Positions 24,858 through 35,049 are shown, numbered from the stretch's first letter. The stretch: DNA of 35,389 nt from an uncultured Clostridia bacterium (GCA_944372445.1 CALVZE010000010.1:1-35389); one strand, 5' to 3'. Numbers and translations are program-made. Notes: a model not told the origin generated them from the sequence alone.

Positions 24858-25883
24858 TTAATTAATCTTTTCTTTTTGCAAACTTGCATAAGTCTTTGGA
24901 ATTACATTTGCAATTTCCACAAACCTATCTTCAAAATTTGAATTTGAGTTTTTAACTTCTTCAAGTTTTTCCGCCAAATTCAAAAGAATTTTTCTGTTGT
25001 AGCCTGTTTTGTTTTCATTATTATCAAGAAATCTAGTATAGTTTTCATCAGCATCTTTAATGTAACAAAGTTGGATGGCACGAATTATATATTCGTTAGT
25101 GATACTACGATTGCCTGCATAAGCATTTCTTCTCAACTTCTCTTTATCAGCACTTGGAACTTCAAACTTTTCAATTTGCTCCATATATTTATCTGTCAGC
25201 GGGTTGATTATTGAATGACAAAACTCGTGTAAGTAATGCGAACGCACACCAGCACTATGATACATACCCCAATTCACTGCATTTTCATTCTCACAATTTT
25301 TGCTTTCAATGCAATAAATTTCTTTTCCACTAAAATCATTTAAGCCAAAGCCTCCATTTGTTGAAAGAAGTGCAAGAATAATGATAAATTCTTTTTCATC
25401 AAACTCTTTATGAAATAATTTTTTCATAAAAGGAATAACATCATCAAGTTGAAGTGATTTATTAAAACTATCAACTTCACTATTATAAAATTCTTTGTGG
25501 CTATCAAAAAACTTATCAAATTTTGAAACTTTAACAAAATCTTTGAGTTCATCCAAAAATTTCAAAACTAGCGGAGATTTATTTAGTCGTGTGGCAAAAG
25601 GATATCTATCTTGCCCATAAAATTTTAAATCATCATCAACCTGTGTCATTAAAACATACGGTGCGTCATAGCCAAAATTTATAGTTTTAGTGATTTCATC
25701 AAGTGTTTTAATCGCCTTGTGTTCCTTGAAAGGAGCAAACCACTTTTCAACTTCTTCGTGGTAAGGATAATTTTTAAGTTCAATCACCAAAGAAGGAAGT
25801 TTTTCCTTATAACAAGACAACCTCAAACACACTCCCATAAGTTCTATTCGCTTGTCAACTTTAACATTTATATCTTTCGCCAT
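24858..25883 (-). CDS. HExxH putative zinc metallopeptidase (DUF4932-like), upstream copy
   Basis: A 341-residue paralogue of the next gene, starting with the same MAKDINVKVDKRIEL. The motif SHYLHEFCHSIINPLTDKYM contains H219, E220 and H223, and NEYIIRAI contains E264, so all residues expected for zinc proteolysis are retained in both copies. It has no signal peptide or membrane segment, implying a cytoplasmic substrate. It starts 46 nt after the dnaK stop codon and no terminator intervenes, so it is likely induced with dnaK. Its role in protein quality control is inferred from position only. Confidence 0.78.
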   Translation of the reverse strand: MAKDINVKVDKRIELMGVCLRLSCYKEKLPSLVIELKNYPYHEEVEKWFAPFKEHKAIKTLDEITKTINFGYDAPYVLMTQVDDDLKFYGQDRYPFATRLNKSPLVLKFLDELKDFVKVSKFDKFFDSHKEFYNSEVDSFNKSLQLDDVIPFMKKLFHKEFDEKEFIIILALLSTNGGFGLNDFSGKEIYCIESKNCENENAVNWGMYHSAGVRSHYLHEFCHSIINPLTDKYMEQIEKFEVPSADKEKLRRNAYAGNRSITNEYIIRAIQLCYIKDADENYTRFLDNNENKTGYNRKILLNLAEKLEEVKNSNSNFEDRFVEIANVIPKTYASLQKEKIN

Positions 25884-25929
25884 AACAACTCCTAATTAAT
25901 TTTTTAACCAGTTAGAAAATGTATACACC

Positions 25930-28489
<2,560 letters not shown>

Positions 28490-28501
28490 TTACCCTCCTT
28501 T

Positions 28502-29485
28502 CTATCCGCCTCTCTTATTTAACTCATCAATCACAACTTTAAGTGCGGATGCGATGCCTGAGTAGTCCATTTTCTGCGGACCAATAACACCAATGGATGC
28601 AAGTTTGTTGCCACCAACCATGATTGGCGCTTTGATAACCGACAAATCTTCGGTGACATCAGCGGAAATCTTATCTTCGGTCTTATCAAGTACCTCAATA
28701 AGTTCGTCCTCATCAGAAAGCATCTTGATAATCTTCTTTGTTTCCTTGATGTCGTCATCCTTATCAACAAGGCTTGCCATACCATCAGTTTGAACATTTA
28801 AAAGTTTTTGCTTATTTAACTTTGAAAGCCCTTTGATAATATTGTTGACAACACCTTGGAACGCCTTTATCTCTCCACTCATACCACGCATGTATTCATC
28901 TATGTTGTCAAGAAGATAGCCCATAGTTTCGCCTTTGAAATATTTGGTTAGGTAATTTGACGCATCATGACAGTTCTCAAGCGTTGCCAAAAAGTCCATA
29001 GTTTCTGAGACGTAGCCATAGTTTGTGCCGATAAGCACCATGCATTTTTCATCTAAAAGCGGAATGATTTTAAATTCGGTGAGTATTAAGTTCTCAATGC
29101 CATTCATCATCACAACGGTTGGATAATTTGTGGCTTTTGAAATTACTTTCGCTATCTTTGAAATCATGTCGGCAAGGCTCTGCGTTCTGTTTTCAATAAT
29201 CGTCCTAACCTCTTCTAGCTCGCCATTAGTTGCTTTGACATCTTTAAGTAGGTTCTCAACATAGAAGCGATAACCCTGCGCAGTAGGCACCCGCCCGCCT
29301 GAGGTGTGAAGTTGTTTCAAAAAGCCCATAGCCTCCAAAGCATTAAGTTCGTTTCGAAGTGTCGCCGTTGAAACATCAAGCGCCGTCTTATCTTTAACCG
29401 AACTACTTGTTATCGGCGCGGAATCTTTGATGAACTCCTCCACCGCACTGTTTAAAATTTTGATTTTCCTTTGAGATAATTCCAT
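28502..29485 (-). CDS. hrcA: HrcA heat-shock repressor
   Basis: HrcA represses class I heat-shock genes by binding the CIRCE operator and depends on GroEL for folding. The 327-residue protein starts MELSQRKIKILNSAVEEFI, has the winged-helix segment TATLRNELNALEAMGFLKQLHTSGGRVPTAQGYRFYV-like region (DNA-binding half, residues about 1-75) and ends with PQKMDYSGIASALKVV, the family C-terminal signature. The ribosome binding site is AGGAG. It is the first gene of the hrcA-grpE-dnaK-...-dnaJ operon and its own promoter carries CIRCE, so the operon is autoregulated. Confidence 0.96.
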   Translation of the reverse strand: MELSQRKIKILNSAVEEFIKDSAPITSSSVKDKTALDVSTATLRNELNALEAMGFLKQLHTSGGRVPTAQGYRFYVENLLKDVKATNGELEEVRTIIENRTQSLADMISKIAKVISKATNYPTVVMMNGIENLILTEFKIIPLLDEKCMVLIGTNYGYVSETMDFLATLENCHDASNYLTKYFKGETMGYLLDNIDEYMRGMSGEIKAFQGVVNNIIKGLSKLNKQKLLNVQTDGMASLVDKDDDIKETKKIIKMLSDEDELIEVLDKTEDKISADVTEDLSVIKAPIMVGGNKLASIGVIGPQKMDYSGIASALKVVIDELNKRGG

Positions 29486-29509
29486 TTTAACTCCTAGGTT
29501 TGCTAGTTG

Positions 29510-29536
29510 TTAGCACTCTCGACTTTTAAGTGCTAA
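29510..29536 (-). promoter_or_regulatory. CIRCE operator of the hrcA operon
   Basis: TTAGCACTC (29510-29518), 9 nt, AAGTGCTAA (29528-29536). This is the CIRCE consensus TTAGCACTC-N9-GAGTGCTAA with a single mismatch. It lies right at the predicted transcription start, just upstream of the hrcA ribosome binding site. Confidence 0.95.
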
Positions 29537-29540
29537 CACT

Positions 29541-29569
29541 ATTATATGCAGAAAAATAATAAAAGTCAA
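29541..29569 (-). promoter_or_regulatory. Promoter of the hrcA-dnaJ heat-shock operon
   Basis: TTGACT (29564-29569), 17 nt, TATAAT (29541-29546) on the minus strand. CIRCE begins 5 nt downstream of the -10, consistent with HrcA blocking transcription. Confidence 0.88.
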
Positions 29570-29664
29570 CTAAAAATGCCAACTTTTTAAAAATTTTTTA
29601 TAAATATTTCAGCATGAAAGTTATAACGCCTTAGACACCTTTCAAATACAAGCATTAATATCAT

Positions 29665-29737
29665 ATTGATTATTTAAAATAATATAATTAATATATAATC
29701 AATTAAATTTTGTTATCAAATTTTAATTGATTATATA
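29665..29737. repeat. Alternating ATTGATTAT sites and a long imperfect inverted repeat
   Basis: ATTGATTAT occurs at 29665-29673 (plus), 29695-29703 (minus) and 29726-29734 (plus), about 30 nt apart. The second and third belong to an inverted repeat with 21-bp arms and one mismatch (29692-29712 with 29717-29737, spacer TTAT). It lies just upstream of the ABC exporter promoter. The rest of the 360-nt gap between hrcA and the leader ORF shows only the heat-shock and exporter promoters. Confidence 0.5.
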
Positions 29738-29754
29738 AATTTTAAAGAAAAATA

Positions 29755-29783
29755 TTGACAAATAAAAAAATATATCATATAAT
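29755..29783 (+). promoter_or_regulatory. Consensus promoter of the leader peptide-ABC exporter transcript
   Basis: Perfect TTGACA (29755-29760) and TATAAT (29778-29783) with a 17-nt spacer. Initiation near 29790 gives a leader of about 250 nt before the exporter gene. Confidence 0.9.
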
Positions 29784-29845
29784 GAAAAAGTCGAGAGGCT
29801 GTTGCTTAGGCCTAAAAATATTTTAACAAAAGGAGAATTATTCAA

Positions 29846-29920
29846 ATGAGCAAATTACCTATAACAACGAACAAAACAAAATATCATACGAATGGTTTTT
29901 CTTTTGCGATTATTTATTAA
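29846..29920 (+). CDS. 24-residue leader peptide upstream of the ABC exporter
   Basis: A short ORF with the sequence MSKLPITTNKTKY then HTNGFSFAIIY, preceded by AAAGGAG 10 nt before the ATG. It lies inside the leader of the exporter mRNA, between a consensus promoter and an intrinsic terminator. Codons 13-16 (29883-29892) are complementary to the upstream arm of that terminator, which is how regulatory leader peptides (for example BmrB ahead of bmrCD in Bacillus subtilis) couple translation to attenuation. A secreted peptide precursor is an alternative, but no leader/core cleavage motif or modification enzyme is nearby. Confidence 0.65.
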   Translation: MSKLPITTNKTKYHTNGFSFAIIY

Positions 29921-29953
29921 TAGTTATCTTTATTAATTTTTAGCGTAATTGTG

Positions 29954-29985
29954 ACCTTCGTATGATAAAAATACGGAGGTTTTTT
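29954..29985 (+). terminator. Attenuator terminator in the exporter leader
   Basis: ACCTTCGTAT (29954-29963) pairs with ATACGGAGGT (29971-29980) with one T-G wobble and a 7-nt loop, followed by a T-run. It lies upstream of the exporter gene, so it must be bypassed for expression. The competing pairing TATCATACGAA (29882-29892) with TTCGTATGATA (29957-29967) is 11 bp and mutually exclusive with it. Confidence 0.82.
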
Positions 29986-30004
29986 ATTGCCTTCGTAAAA
30001 TCGA

Positions 30005-30023
30005 TCGGAGGCGTTTCCTCCGA
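30005..30023 (+). promoter_or_regulatory. Hairpin carrying an anti-Shine-Dalgarno sequence
   Basis: TCGGAGG (30005-30011), loop CGTTT, CCTCCGA (30017-30023). The CCTCC could pair instead with the exporter ribosome binding site AAGGAGG (30032-30038), or with CGGAGG in the terminator arm (29974-29979), giving a possible translational switch. Confidence 0.5.
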
Positions 30024-30042
30024 AGAAAATTAAGGAGGTTTT

Positions 30043-31857
30043 ATGAAAAAAAATAAAAAAAGAAAGATATCTCTCATGTCATATCTTTCAAAGTATAAGT
30101 TTGGCGTGTTTTCATATATTCTTGTCTATCTAATAGCTGGCGCTTGCACTGTGCTTCAAACGATTTATATGGCAAAGGCAATATCATACATCACCGATTT
30201 AGGAAACAAACTTATGCTTGCCATCTACACCTTTCTCTTTGTCGCAGGACTTGTGCTTGTCAAAAGAGTTTGCTGGTTCATATCAAACTATCTCTATCAA
30301 AAATATGCCAACAACATCATGGCTGATATGAATTTAGACTTAGCAAAACAGGCATTTAGATTAAGCTCAAAAACCTACGCCGACCACGACACCGGAACCT
30401 TTGTGCAGAGAATTGTAAAGGACCCTGAACTTATCGTTGGAATGTTGGCAAATTTGGTAGATTTTATCACCGACCTTTTAACCTCTCTTGTCATTGTGAT
30501 ATATATAACGACCATCAATATCTACATAGGCATAATCATCTTTGTAATCGTTGCCGTTGGATTAACCATGGAATATTTTAGAAACAAGAAAAAGAGAGTA
30601 AATAGAAGAGATACGCGCAAGAAAAATGACAAAATCAATTCTCTAACCACTGAAATTGTCAGAAGTGAAAAGGACATCAAAAGCTTAGGGCTGGAAGAAA
30701 AACTAAGTGAAGTTTCAAAATCAAACTATGACGAATATAAAAAATCAAGCTATAAAACAGAAATGACTGATATATTATTCTGGTCAGGAAGAAATTTTGT
30801 GGTGGAGTTTGTTGGAATTTTAATGCTTGCACTCGGCGTCTATTTCATTGATTTAGGTCTTTTGACACTCGCCTCATTCATGATAATCTATTCAAATAAT
30901 GGCAACCTATATAGCTTTATTTGGATTTTAGGCAACATAGCTGATAACTTTGTTGAAATTCGAGTATGTTCAGAACGCATGATGTCACTTTTTGATGAAA
31001 ATATCTTTCCATGCGAACACTTCGGAACAAAATCGGTAGAAAAAGTTAAAGGCGAAATTATCTTCAAAAATGTTTCCTATTCATATATAGAATATGCAGA
31101 CGAAGAAGAGGGAGACGAAACAAAAAAGAAGAAGAAGAAAAAGGCTAAAAAGGAACGCAAAATCGAAAGTGTCAATAAGATTTTTGATAACCTATCTTTC
31201 AAGATTGAACCAAACACCACGGTTGCCTTTGTTGGTAAATCTGGCTCTGGAAAAACAACAATATTAAATCTTATGTCAAAAATGTATGAAGTCGACAGCG
31301 GAGAAGTTCTAATCGACGGAATAAATATAAACGATTTAGACAAACAGTCACTCAGAAACACTATTTCTCTCGTCAATCAATTTCCATATATCTTCGACAT
31401 GACGATAAGAGAGAACTTATTGCTGGCAAAAAAGGATGCCACAGAAGAGGAACTTGAAAGTGCCATTAAAAGAGCATCTTTACAAGAATTTGTCGGAACG
31501 CTTAAAAAAGGACTTGACACAAAAGTGGGAGAAAGTGGAATAAAGCTCTCTGGCGGACAAAAACAAAGACTCGCCATTGCAAGAGCGCTCCTAAGAAACT
31601 CGCCGATAATAATCTTTGATGAAAGCACAAGTTCACTTGACAACTTCGCACAAGAGGACATCAAACATTCTATTGACAGTATGAAAGGACAAAGCACAAT
31701 TGTGATTGTTGCTCACCGCCTTTCAACGATAAGGAATGTCGACAAAATCTTTTTCCTTGATGACGGCAAGATAGTGGATGTTGGAACATTTGATGAGCTA
31801 TTTGAAAACAACATAAAATTCAAGAATATGTTTTATGCCGAAAACTTAAAAAATTAA
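30043..31857 (+). CDS. ABC exporter half-transporter (membrane domain plus ATPase)
   Basis: The 604-residue protein has an N-terminal type IV exporter membrane domain with about six helices (roughly 20-300) and a C-terminal ATPase. The ATPase has Walker A GKSGSGKT (398-405), Q-loop Q446, signature LSGGQ (502-506), Walker B IIIFDE with catalytic E527, and the H-loop histidine H558 (VAHRLSTI). All motifs are intact, so a homodimer is possible. No partner gene is adjacent. Between the first ATPase strand (VSYSYIE) and Walker A lies an unusual charged insertion, DEEEGDET followed by a run of seven lysines (about 353-372). The substrate is unknown; the attenuator with leader peptide suggests induction by a translation-affecting drug or a peptide. 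The ribosome binding site is AAGGAGG. Confidence 0.93.
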   Translation: MKKNKKRKISLMSYLSKYKFGVFSYILVYLIAGACTVLQTIYMAKAISYITDLGNKLMLAIYTFLFVAGLVLVKRVCWFISNYLYQKYANNIMADMNLDLAKQAFRLSSKTYADHDTGTFVQRIVKDPELIVGMLANLVDFITDLLTSLVIVIYITTINIYIGIIIFVIVAVGLTMEYFRNKKKRVNRRDTRKKNDKINSLTTEIVRSEKDIKSLGLEEKLSEVSKSNYDEYKKSSYKTEMTDILFWSGRNFVVEFVGILMLALGVYFIDLGLLTLASFMIIYSNNGNLYSFIWILGNIADNFVEIRVCSERMMSLFDENIFPCEHFGTKSVEKVKGEIIFKNVSYSYIEYADEEEGDETKKKKKKKAKKERKIESVNKIFDNLSFKIEPNTTVAFVGKSGSGKTTILNLMSKMYEVDSGEVLIDGININDLDKQSLRNTISLVNQFPYIFDMTIRENLLLAKKDATEEELESAIKRASLQEFVGTLKKGLDTKVGESGIKLSGGQKQRLAIARALLRNSPIIIFDESTSSLDNFAQEDIKHSIDSMKGQSTIVIVAHRLSTIRNVDKIFFLDDGKIVDVGTFDELFENNIKFKNMFYAENLKN

Positions 31858-31885
31858 AGGATATTTCAAAAAATATCCTTTTTTT
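31856..31885 (+). terminator. Terminator of the ABC exporter gene
   Basis: AAAGGATATTT (31856-31866), loop CAAA, AAATATCCTTT (31871-31881) followed by T's. It overlaps the stop codon region of the exporter. Confidence 0.88.
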
Positions 31886-32001
31886 ATTGTTTTTTTAACA
31901 TTTTTCTAGAAAAAAATGAGTTTTTTTATAATTTTTTTGCAAAAAACTATCTAAGATTACAATTTATTTTTACGCAAAATCAATTTATGTTTTCTTTGTC
32001 A

Positions 32002-33111
32002 TTAAATAAGCCAACCATATTTTCTAATTATTTTTTCAAAAGGAAGACTGTTTAAATCTTTAAAAAATTTCGTTCTAATCCTTTTTTCTTTCACCGACGA
32101 AGTATACATCTTGTTATGTGCCACCGCTTTTTCAAAAGGCACTTCAAGATATGTGATCTTTGCTTTTATTTTATCAAAGATTTCAGCACCTTTTTTTGTT
32201 TGAATTAACACAAGAGAGATGCCCTTTCCGTCATTTAACTTCTTGCAGACAGAATTTACTCCCCAAAAATCCGCTAATGTCACATCGCTTTGACGAGTGA
32301 TTGTTTTAAAAGAGCATGCGTAACAACATGGTCGCAAGCATTTATTAAACAAAAACATAACAAACATCGGGTCTATGAGGTGATTTTTTTGATAAACCTT
32401 GTTATTGGTAAATTTCATACGCATAGAAAACAACAACCAACCCAAACGCTTATCTCTAAAAGAAACTTCCTGCAAATTTGCTTTCGCCTTTTTGGAGCGA
32501 TACTCAACATATTTCTTCCACACAAGTGGCGAAGGCACGCCGTGACAGATTAAATCCTGTGTGATAAGATTGTCATAGTCTTTTCTAAGATAACTTTTAA
32601 GTCCTCCGATTTGACAAGCTGTTCCTGTAAAAAGCACCATACGCCCGCCGTCCAAAAACTCCTTTGCTTTTTTAAATATGCTCACTCCACCTTCCGCAAG
32701 ATTGCTTTGAACATACTTAGAAGCACGAAGTTTTTGTAAGTCTTCTTTTCTTTCGATGTATCTATGACAAACATTAAACTTTTCGTCGAAAGAAGCACCA
32801 AACACCACGCCACCATTATCTAAAACATAATCGGCAAGAAGCGAAAACGCACCACCAGAAGAAGAATTCATTCTGACTTTTAAGTCATTATTGATAACGG
32901 CATAAGCCTTAGGAGGAATTTTTTTGTCCTCTTTTTTATTTAAAATCGGGCAAATCTTTTCACAAAGTCCACAATTAACACAACGCGACTTGTCAACCAC
33001 AGGATAGAGAAAACCTTCATCATCACTTTCCATAGTGATACAGTTTACCGGACAAACAGATGCGCACGCCGTGCAACCTGAGCATAGCTTTTTGTTTTTA
33101 ATTTCAATCAT
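32002..33111 (-). CDS. F420-hydrogenase/dehydrogenase beta-subunit-like iron-sulfur protein
   Basis: The 369-residue protein (start MIEIKNKKLCSGCTACASVC at 33111, with GAGG before it) begins with two [4Fe-4S] ferredoxin motifs: C10/C13/C16/C20 and C44/C47/C50/C54. The rest matches the coenzyme F420 hydrogenase/dehydrogenase beta N- and C-terminal domains, for example RMNSSSGGAFSLLADYVL, LFTGTACQIGGLKSYL, DLICHGVPSPLVWKKYVEY and DVTLADFWGV. Homologues in bacteria that lack F420 commonly sit beside polysaccharide pyruvyl transferases in capsule and exopolysaccharide loci, as here, and may perform a flavin- or ferredoxin-linked reduction of a sugar. The reaction is not established. The longer in-frame start at 33198 would overlap the pyruvyl transferase gene. 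Confidence 0.88.
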   Translation of the reverse strand: MIEIKNKKLCSGCTACASVCPVNCITMESDDEGFLYPVVDKSRCVNCGLCEKICPILNKKEDKKIPPKAYAVINNDLKVRMNSSSGGAFSLLADYVLDNGGVVFGASFDEKFNVCHRYIERKEDLQKLRASKYVQSNLAEGGVSIFKKAKEFLDGGRMVLFTGTACQIGGLKSYLRKDYDNLITQDLICHGVPSPLVWKKYVEYRSKKAKANLQEVSFRDKRLGWLLFSMRMKFTNNKVYQKNHLIDPMFVMFLFNKCLRPCCYACSFKTITRQSDVTLADFWGVNSVCKKLNDGKGISLVLIQTKKGAEIFDKIKAKITYLEVPFEKAVAHNKMYTSSVKEKRIRTKFFKDLNSLPFEKIIRKYGWLI

Positions 33112-33166
33112 TTCATCCTCTTCTTCGTTCATTTTTCTAAGAATATAACCATGCGAAACAGTGATG

Positions 33167-34216
33167 TTATTTTGTTTTTGATTTTTCAATGCTTTCAAGC
33201 GATTTTTTCAAAAAAGCCAAACTTTCCTCTCGTTTTTTTGCAAGTTTTTTATTTACATCAGTGTAATCAAGTGTGAAATATTCTTCTTTTTTAATTTTAT
33301 CACTTGTCCTATTTTCTAGCCCTAAATTTTTAAGAAGTGAATAAACTCTTGAACTTGTGCTTTTTTTAGAGATAAAAGAGATGAAAGGCTTTTCAAGAGC
33401 AATTGACATAGCATGTCCATGGAATGAATTTGTGACAATAACTTCGGCATTTAAAAATAGGTCAATAAATTCAGCAGAGGTGTGAATGAAATGTTTGTCC
33501 CGACCTCTATTCAAATTAACAACTTCAAGCCCCGTTTCTTTTTGCAATTTCTTTATGTATCTATTAACTTTCTTTTTTGGCATTAAAGAATATGTAAGCA
33601 GATATTTTTTCGGTTTGTTAGGATATGATTTTGCATACTTCATCCATTCCTCTTTGGTTAAAAGCAAGGTAGGGTCAAGAACAACCGGAGCGTTTTCGCC
33701 TACTATTTCCTTAACAAGCGCACTTCCCTCGTTTTCGCGCACAGAGATGTAAGGTATATGACCAAGCCCTTTCTTGTATTGTTTGAATCTATTTTTAGCT
33801 ATTTTAGAAACTCCAAAACTTCCTGCATAGGACATACATTTTTCTTTGTCAGCAAAAAGTCCAAATAGAACATATGGATAATCAAGGTATTGCGGGTTCC
33901 AAACCTGGTCGGAGCCGATGACCACGGCATCATATTTTTTACCTAATTCATTTAATTTCTTTTTGCTGTAATTGTCAACAGCAATAAGCTTTTGCGTTTG
34001 ATTTGATAATATCTTATTCTTTTTCATGCGCTTATAGAGAGGCGTAAAAAAGATATGCATACTGAACTCCACTGCCCCATAAAGCCCTCGAAGAGCGAAC
34101 ACCCCAAGCGTGTCAACCTCGTGACCTAGTTCCTTTATTTTCTCTTGAAGAGCATAGTTTTGAAGTCTATTTCCCTGATTATAATAATCAATCAATGTCA
34201 CAATCGCCACTTTCAT
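33167..34216 (-). CDS. Polysaccharide pyruvyl transferase family protein
   Basis: The 349-residue protein begins MKVAIVTLIDYYNQGNRLQN and contains AVVIGSDQVWNPQYL, VRENEGSALV, APVVLDPTLLLTKEEW and VIVTNSFHGHAMSIALEKPF, all typical of the CsaB/WcaK-type pyruvyl transferase family. Members transfer pyruvyl groups from phosphoenolpyruvate to sugars of cell-wall polymers, though many clostridial homologues are uncharacterised. The ribosome binding site is AAAGGTGG. It is the first gene of a two-gene operon with the F420-beta-like protein 55 nt downstream. No glycosyltransferases lie nearby, so the acceptor is unknown. Confidence 0.9.
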   Translation of the reverse strand: MKVAIVTLIDYYNQGNRLQNYALQEKIKELGHEVDTLGVFALRGLYGAVEFSMHIFFTPLYKRMKKNKILSNQTQKLIAVDNYSKKKLNELGKKYDAVVIGSDQVWNPQYLDYPYVLFGLFADKEKCMSYAGSFGVSKIAKNRFKQYKKGLGHIPYISVRENEGSALVKEIVGENAPVVLDPTLLLTKEEWMKYAKSYPNKPKKYLLTYSLMPKKKVNRYIKKLQKETGLEVVNLNRGRDKHFIHTSAEFIDLFLNAEVIVTNSFHGHAMSIALEKPFISFISKKSTSSRVYSLLKNLGLENRTSDKIKKEEYFTLDYTDVNKKLAKKREESLAFLKKSLESIEKSKTK

Positions 34217-34255
34217 AATAATTCCACCTTTTCGTTAATAAATTTACACGATTTA

Positions 34256-34284
34256 ATCATACAAAATTAATTCATACATGTCAA
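34256..34284 (-). promoter_or_regulatory. Promoter of the pyruvyl transferase operon
   Basis: TTGACA (34279-34284), 17 nt, TATGAT (34256-34261), about 40 nt before the start codon at 34216. Confidence 0.82.
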
Positions 34285-34340
34285 CTTATTTATCGAAATA
34301 TATTGCGAAAAGTTATCATATAAACGCATTAATCTCAAAA

Positions 34341-34368
34341 CAAAAAAAGAGGATTTTTAGTCCTCTTT
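34341..34368 (-). terminator. Terminator of the 221-residue gene
   Basis: The minus strand reads AAAGAGGA, a 7-nt loop, TCCTCTTT and further T's (arms 34361-34368 and 34346-34353), 16 nt after the stop codon. Confidence 0.85.
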
Positions 34369-34383
34369 CTAGAAATCATCTTG

Positions 34384-35049
34384 TTATATTCTGTTGACAA
34401 CATTTGATGCGGCTGCGGTTGGATAGGTCGGCAAATCTTGTATCCCTGGACATTGCGAACCACACGCCTGTTGACAAGGTGGTAAGCATGGATAACCATA
34501 ACTTGGCACAAGCACATCAACGATTGCTGAAACTCTGATAATAATTTGAATACAAGCGGTTACCGTGAAGATATTTGGCGAAGTAAATGTGCCTATCTGA
34601 CTTGAAAAGAGCGCGCTTGCCGTTATGTCAATCGGTGTAGCAGATGGTTGTGGCACGAATAATACCACTGCCTTACTCACCGTCACGGTCGAAGTCGCCG
34701 TGCCGATAATACCATTTGCATCGCGATATGTGATTGTAAGCGGAATACTTATATTCATTGTGACATTAGCATAATTTGGTGCATTGTCAAGTCTTTCAAC
34801 CACCAAATCCGTTACAGTAGCGGTTGAGCCAGCTGTCGTTTCTGCTGATAAAAATGTAAGCGGAAGAGTAGGGTCTGCCGGCGTAAAGTTTGTCGCCTGC
34901 AAAACAATCCCGGTTTCCGTTCCCGTTGAAACACATGCGTCAAAAATTTTGTTGGTTTGAATTAAAATCTTTTCACATATGCCATTTGTAGGATTTCCAC
35001 TAATAGGCCCCGGTCTATTCCCATTAGTATTATTGATATAAAAAGACAT
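34384..35049 (-). CDS. Hypothetical protein, possible spore-coat or surface protein
   Basis: The 221-residue protein starts MSFYINNTNGNRPGPISGNP and is unusually rich in Thr, Val, Ala, Asn and Pro, with few charges, unlike its Lys/Glu-rich neighbours. The stretch ICEKILIQTNKIFDACVSTG resembles the N-terminal 'V..K.YD.C' of several clostridial spore-associated proteins. Beta-strand-like repeats follow (NVTMNISIPLTITYRDANG; VVLFVPQPSATPIDITASAL), then a Cys/Pro-rich end (CLPPCQQACGSQCPGI). It has no signal peptide. A coat role fits the germination operon elsewhere in the window, but is only a suggestion. The ribosome binding site is AAGGAGG; the 238-nt upstream gap contains no clear sigma-A promoter. 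Confidence 0.72.
   Translation of the reverse strand: MSFYINNTNGNRPGPISGNPTNGICEKILIQTNKIFDACVSTGTETGIVLQATNFTPADPTLPLTFLSAETTAGSTATVTDLVVERLDNAPNYANVTMNISIPLTITYRDANGIIGTATSTVTVSKAVVLFVPQPSATPIDITASALFSSQIGTFTSPNIFTVTACIQIIIRVSAIVDVLVPSYGYPCLPPCQQACGSQCPGIQDLPTYPTAAASNVVNRI

Noticed and set aside
24480..25600. Long direct repeats as a mobile element
   Set aside because: They are explained by the two tandem paralogous HExxH genes; no transposase or terminal inverted repeats are present.
29692..29737. The inverted repeat as an intrinsic terminator of hrcA or of the exporter
   Set aside because: It lies upstream of both divergent promoters and is almost pure A/T, so termination is not needed there and the stem would be weak.
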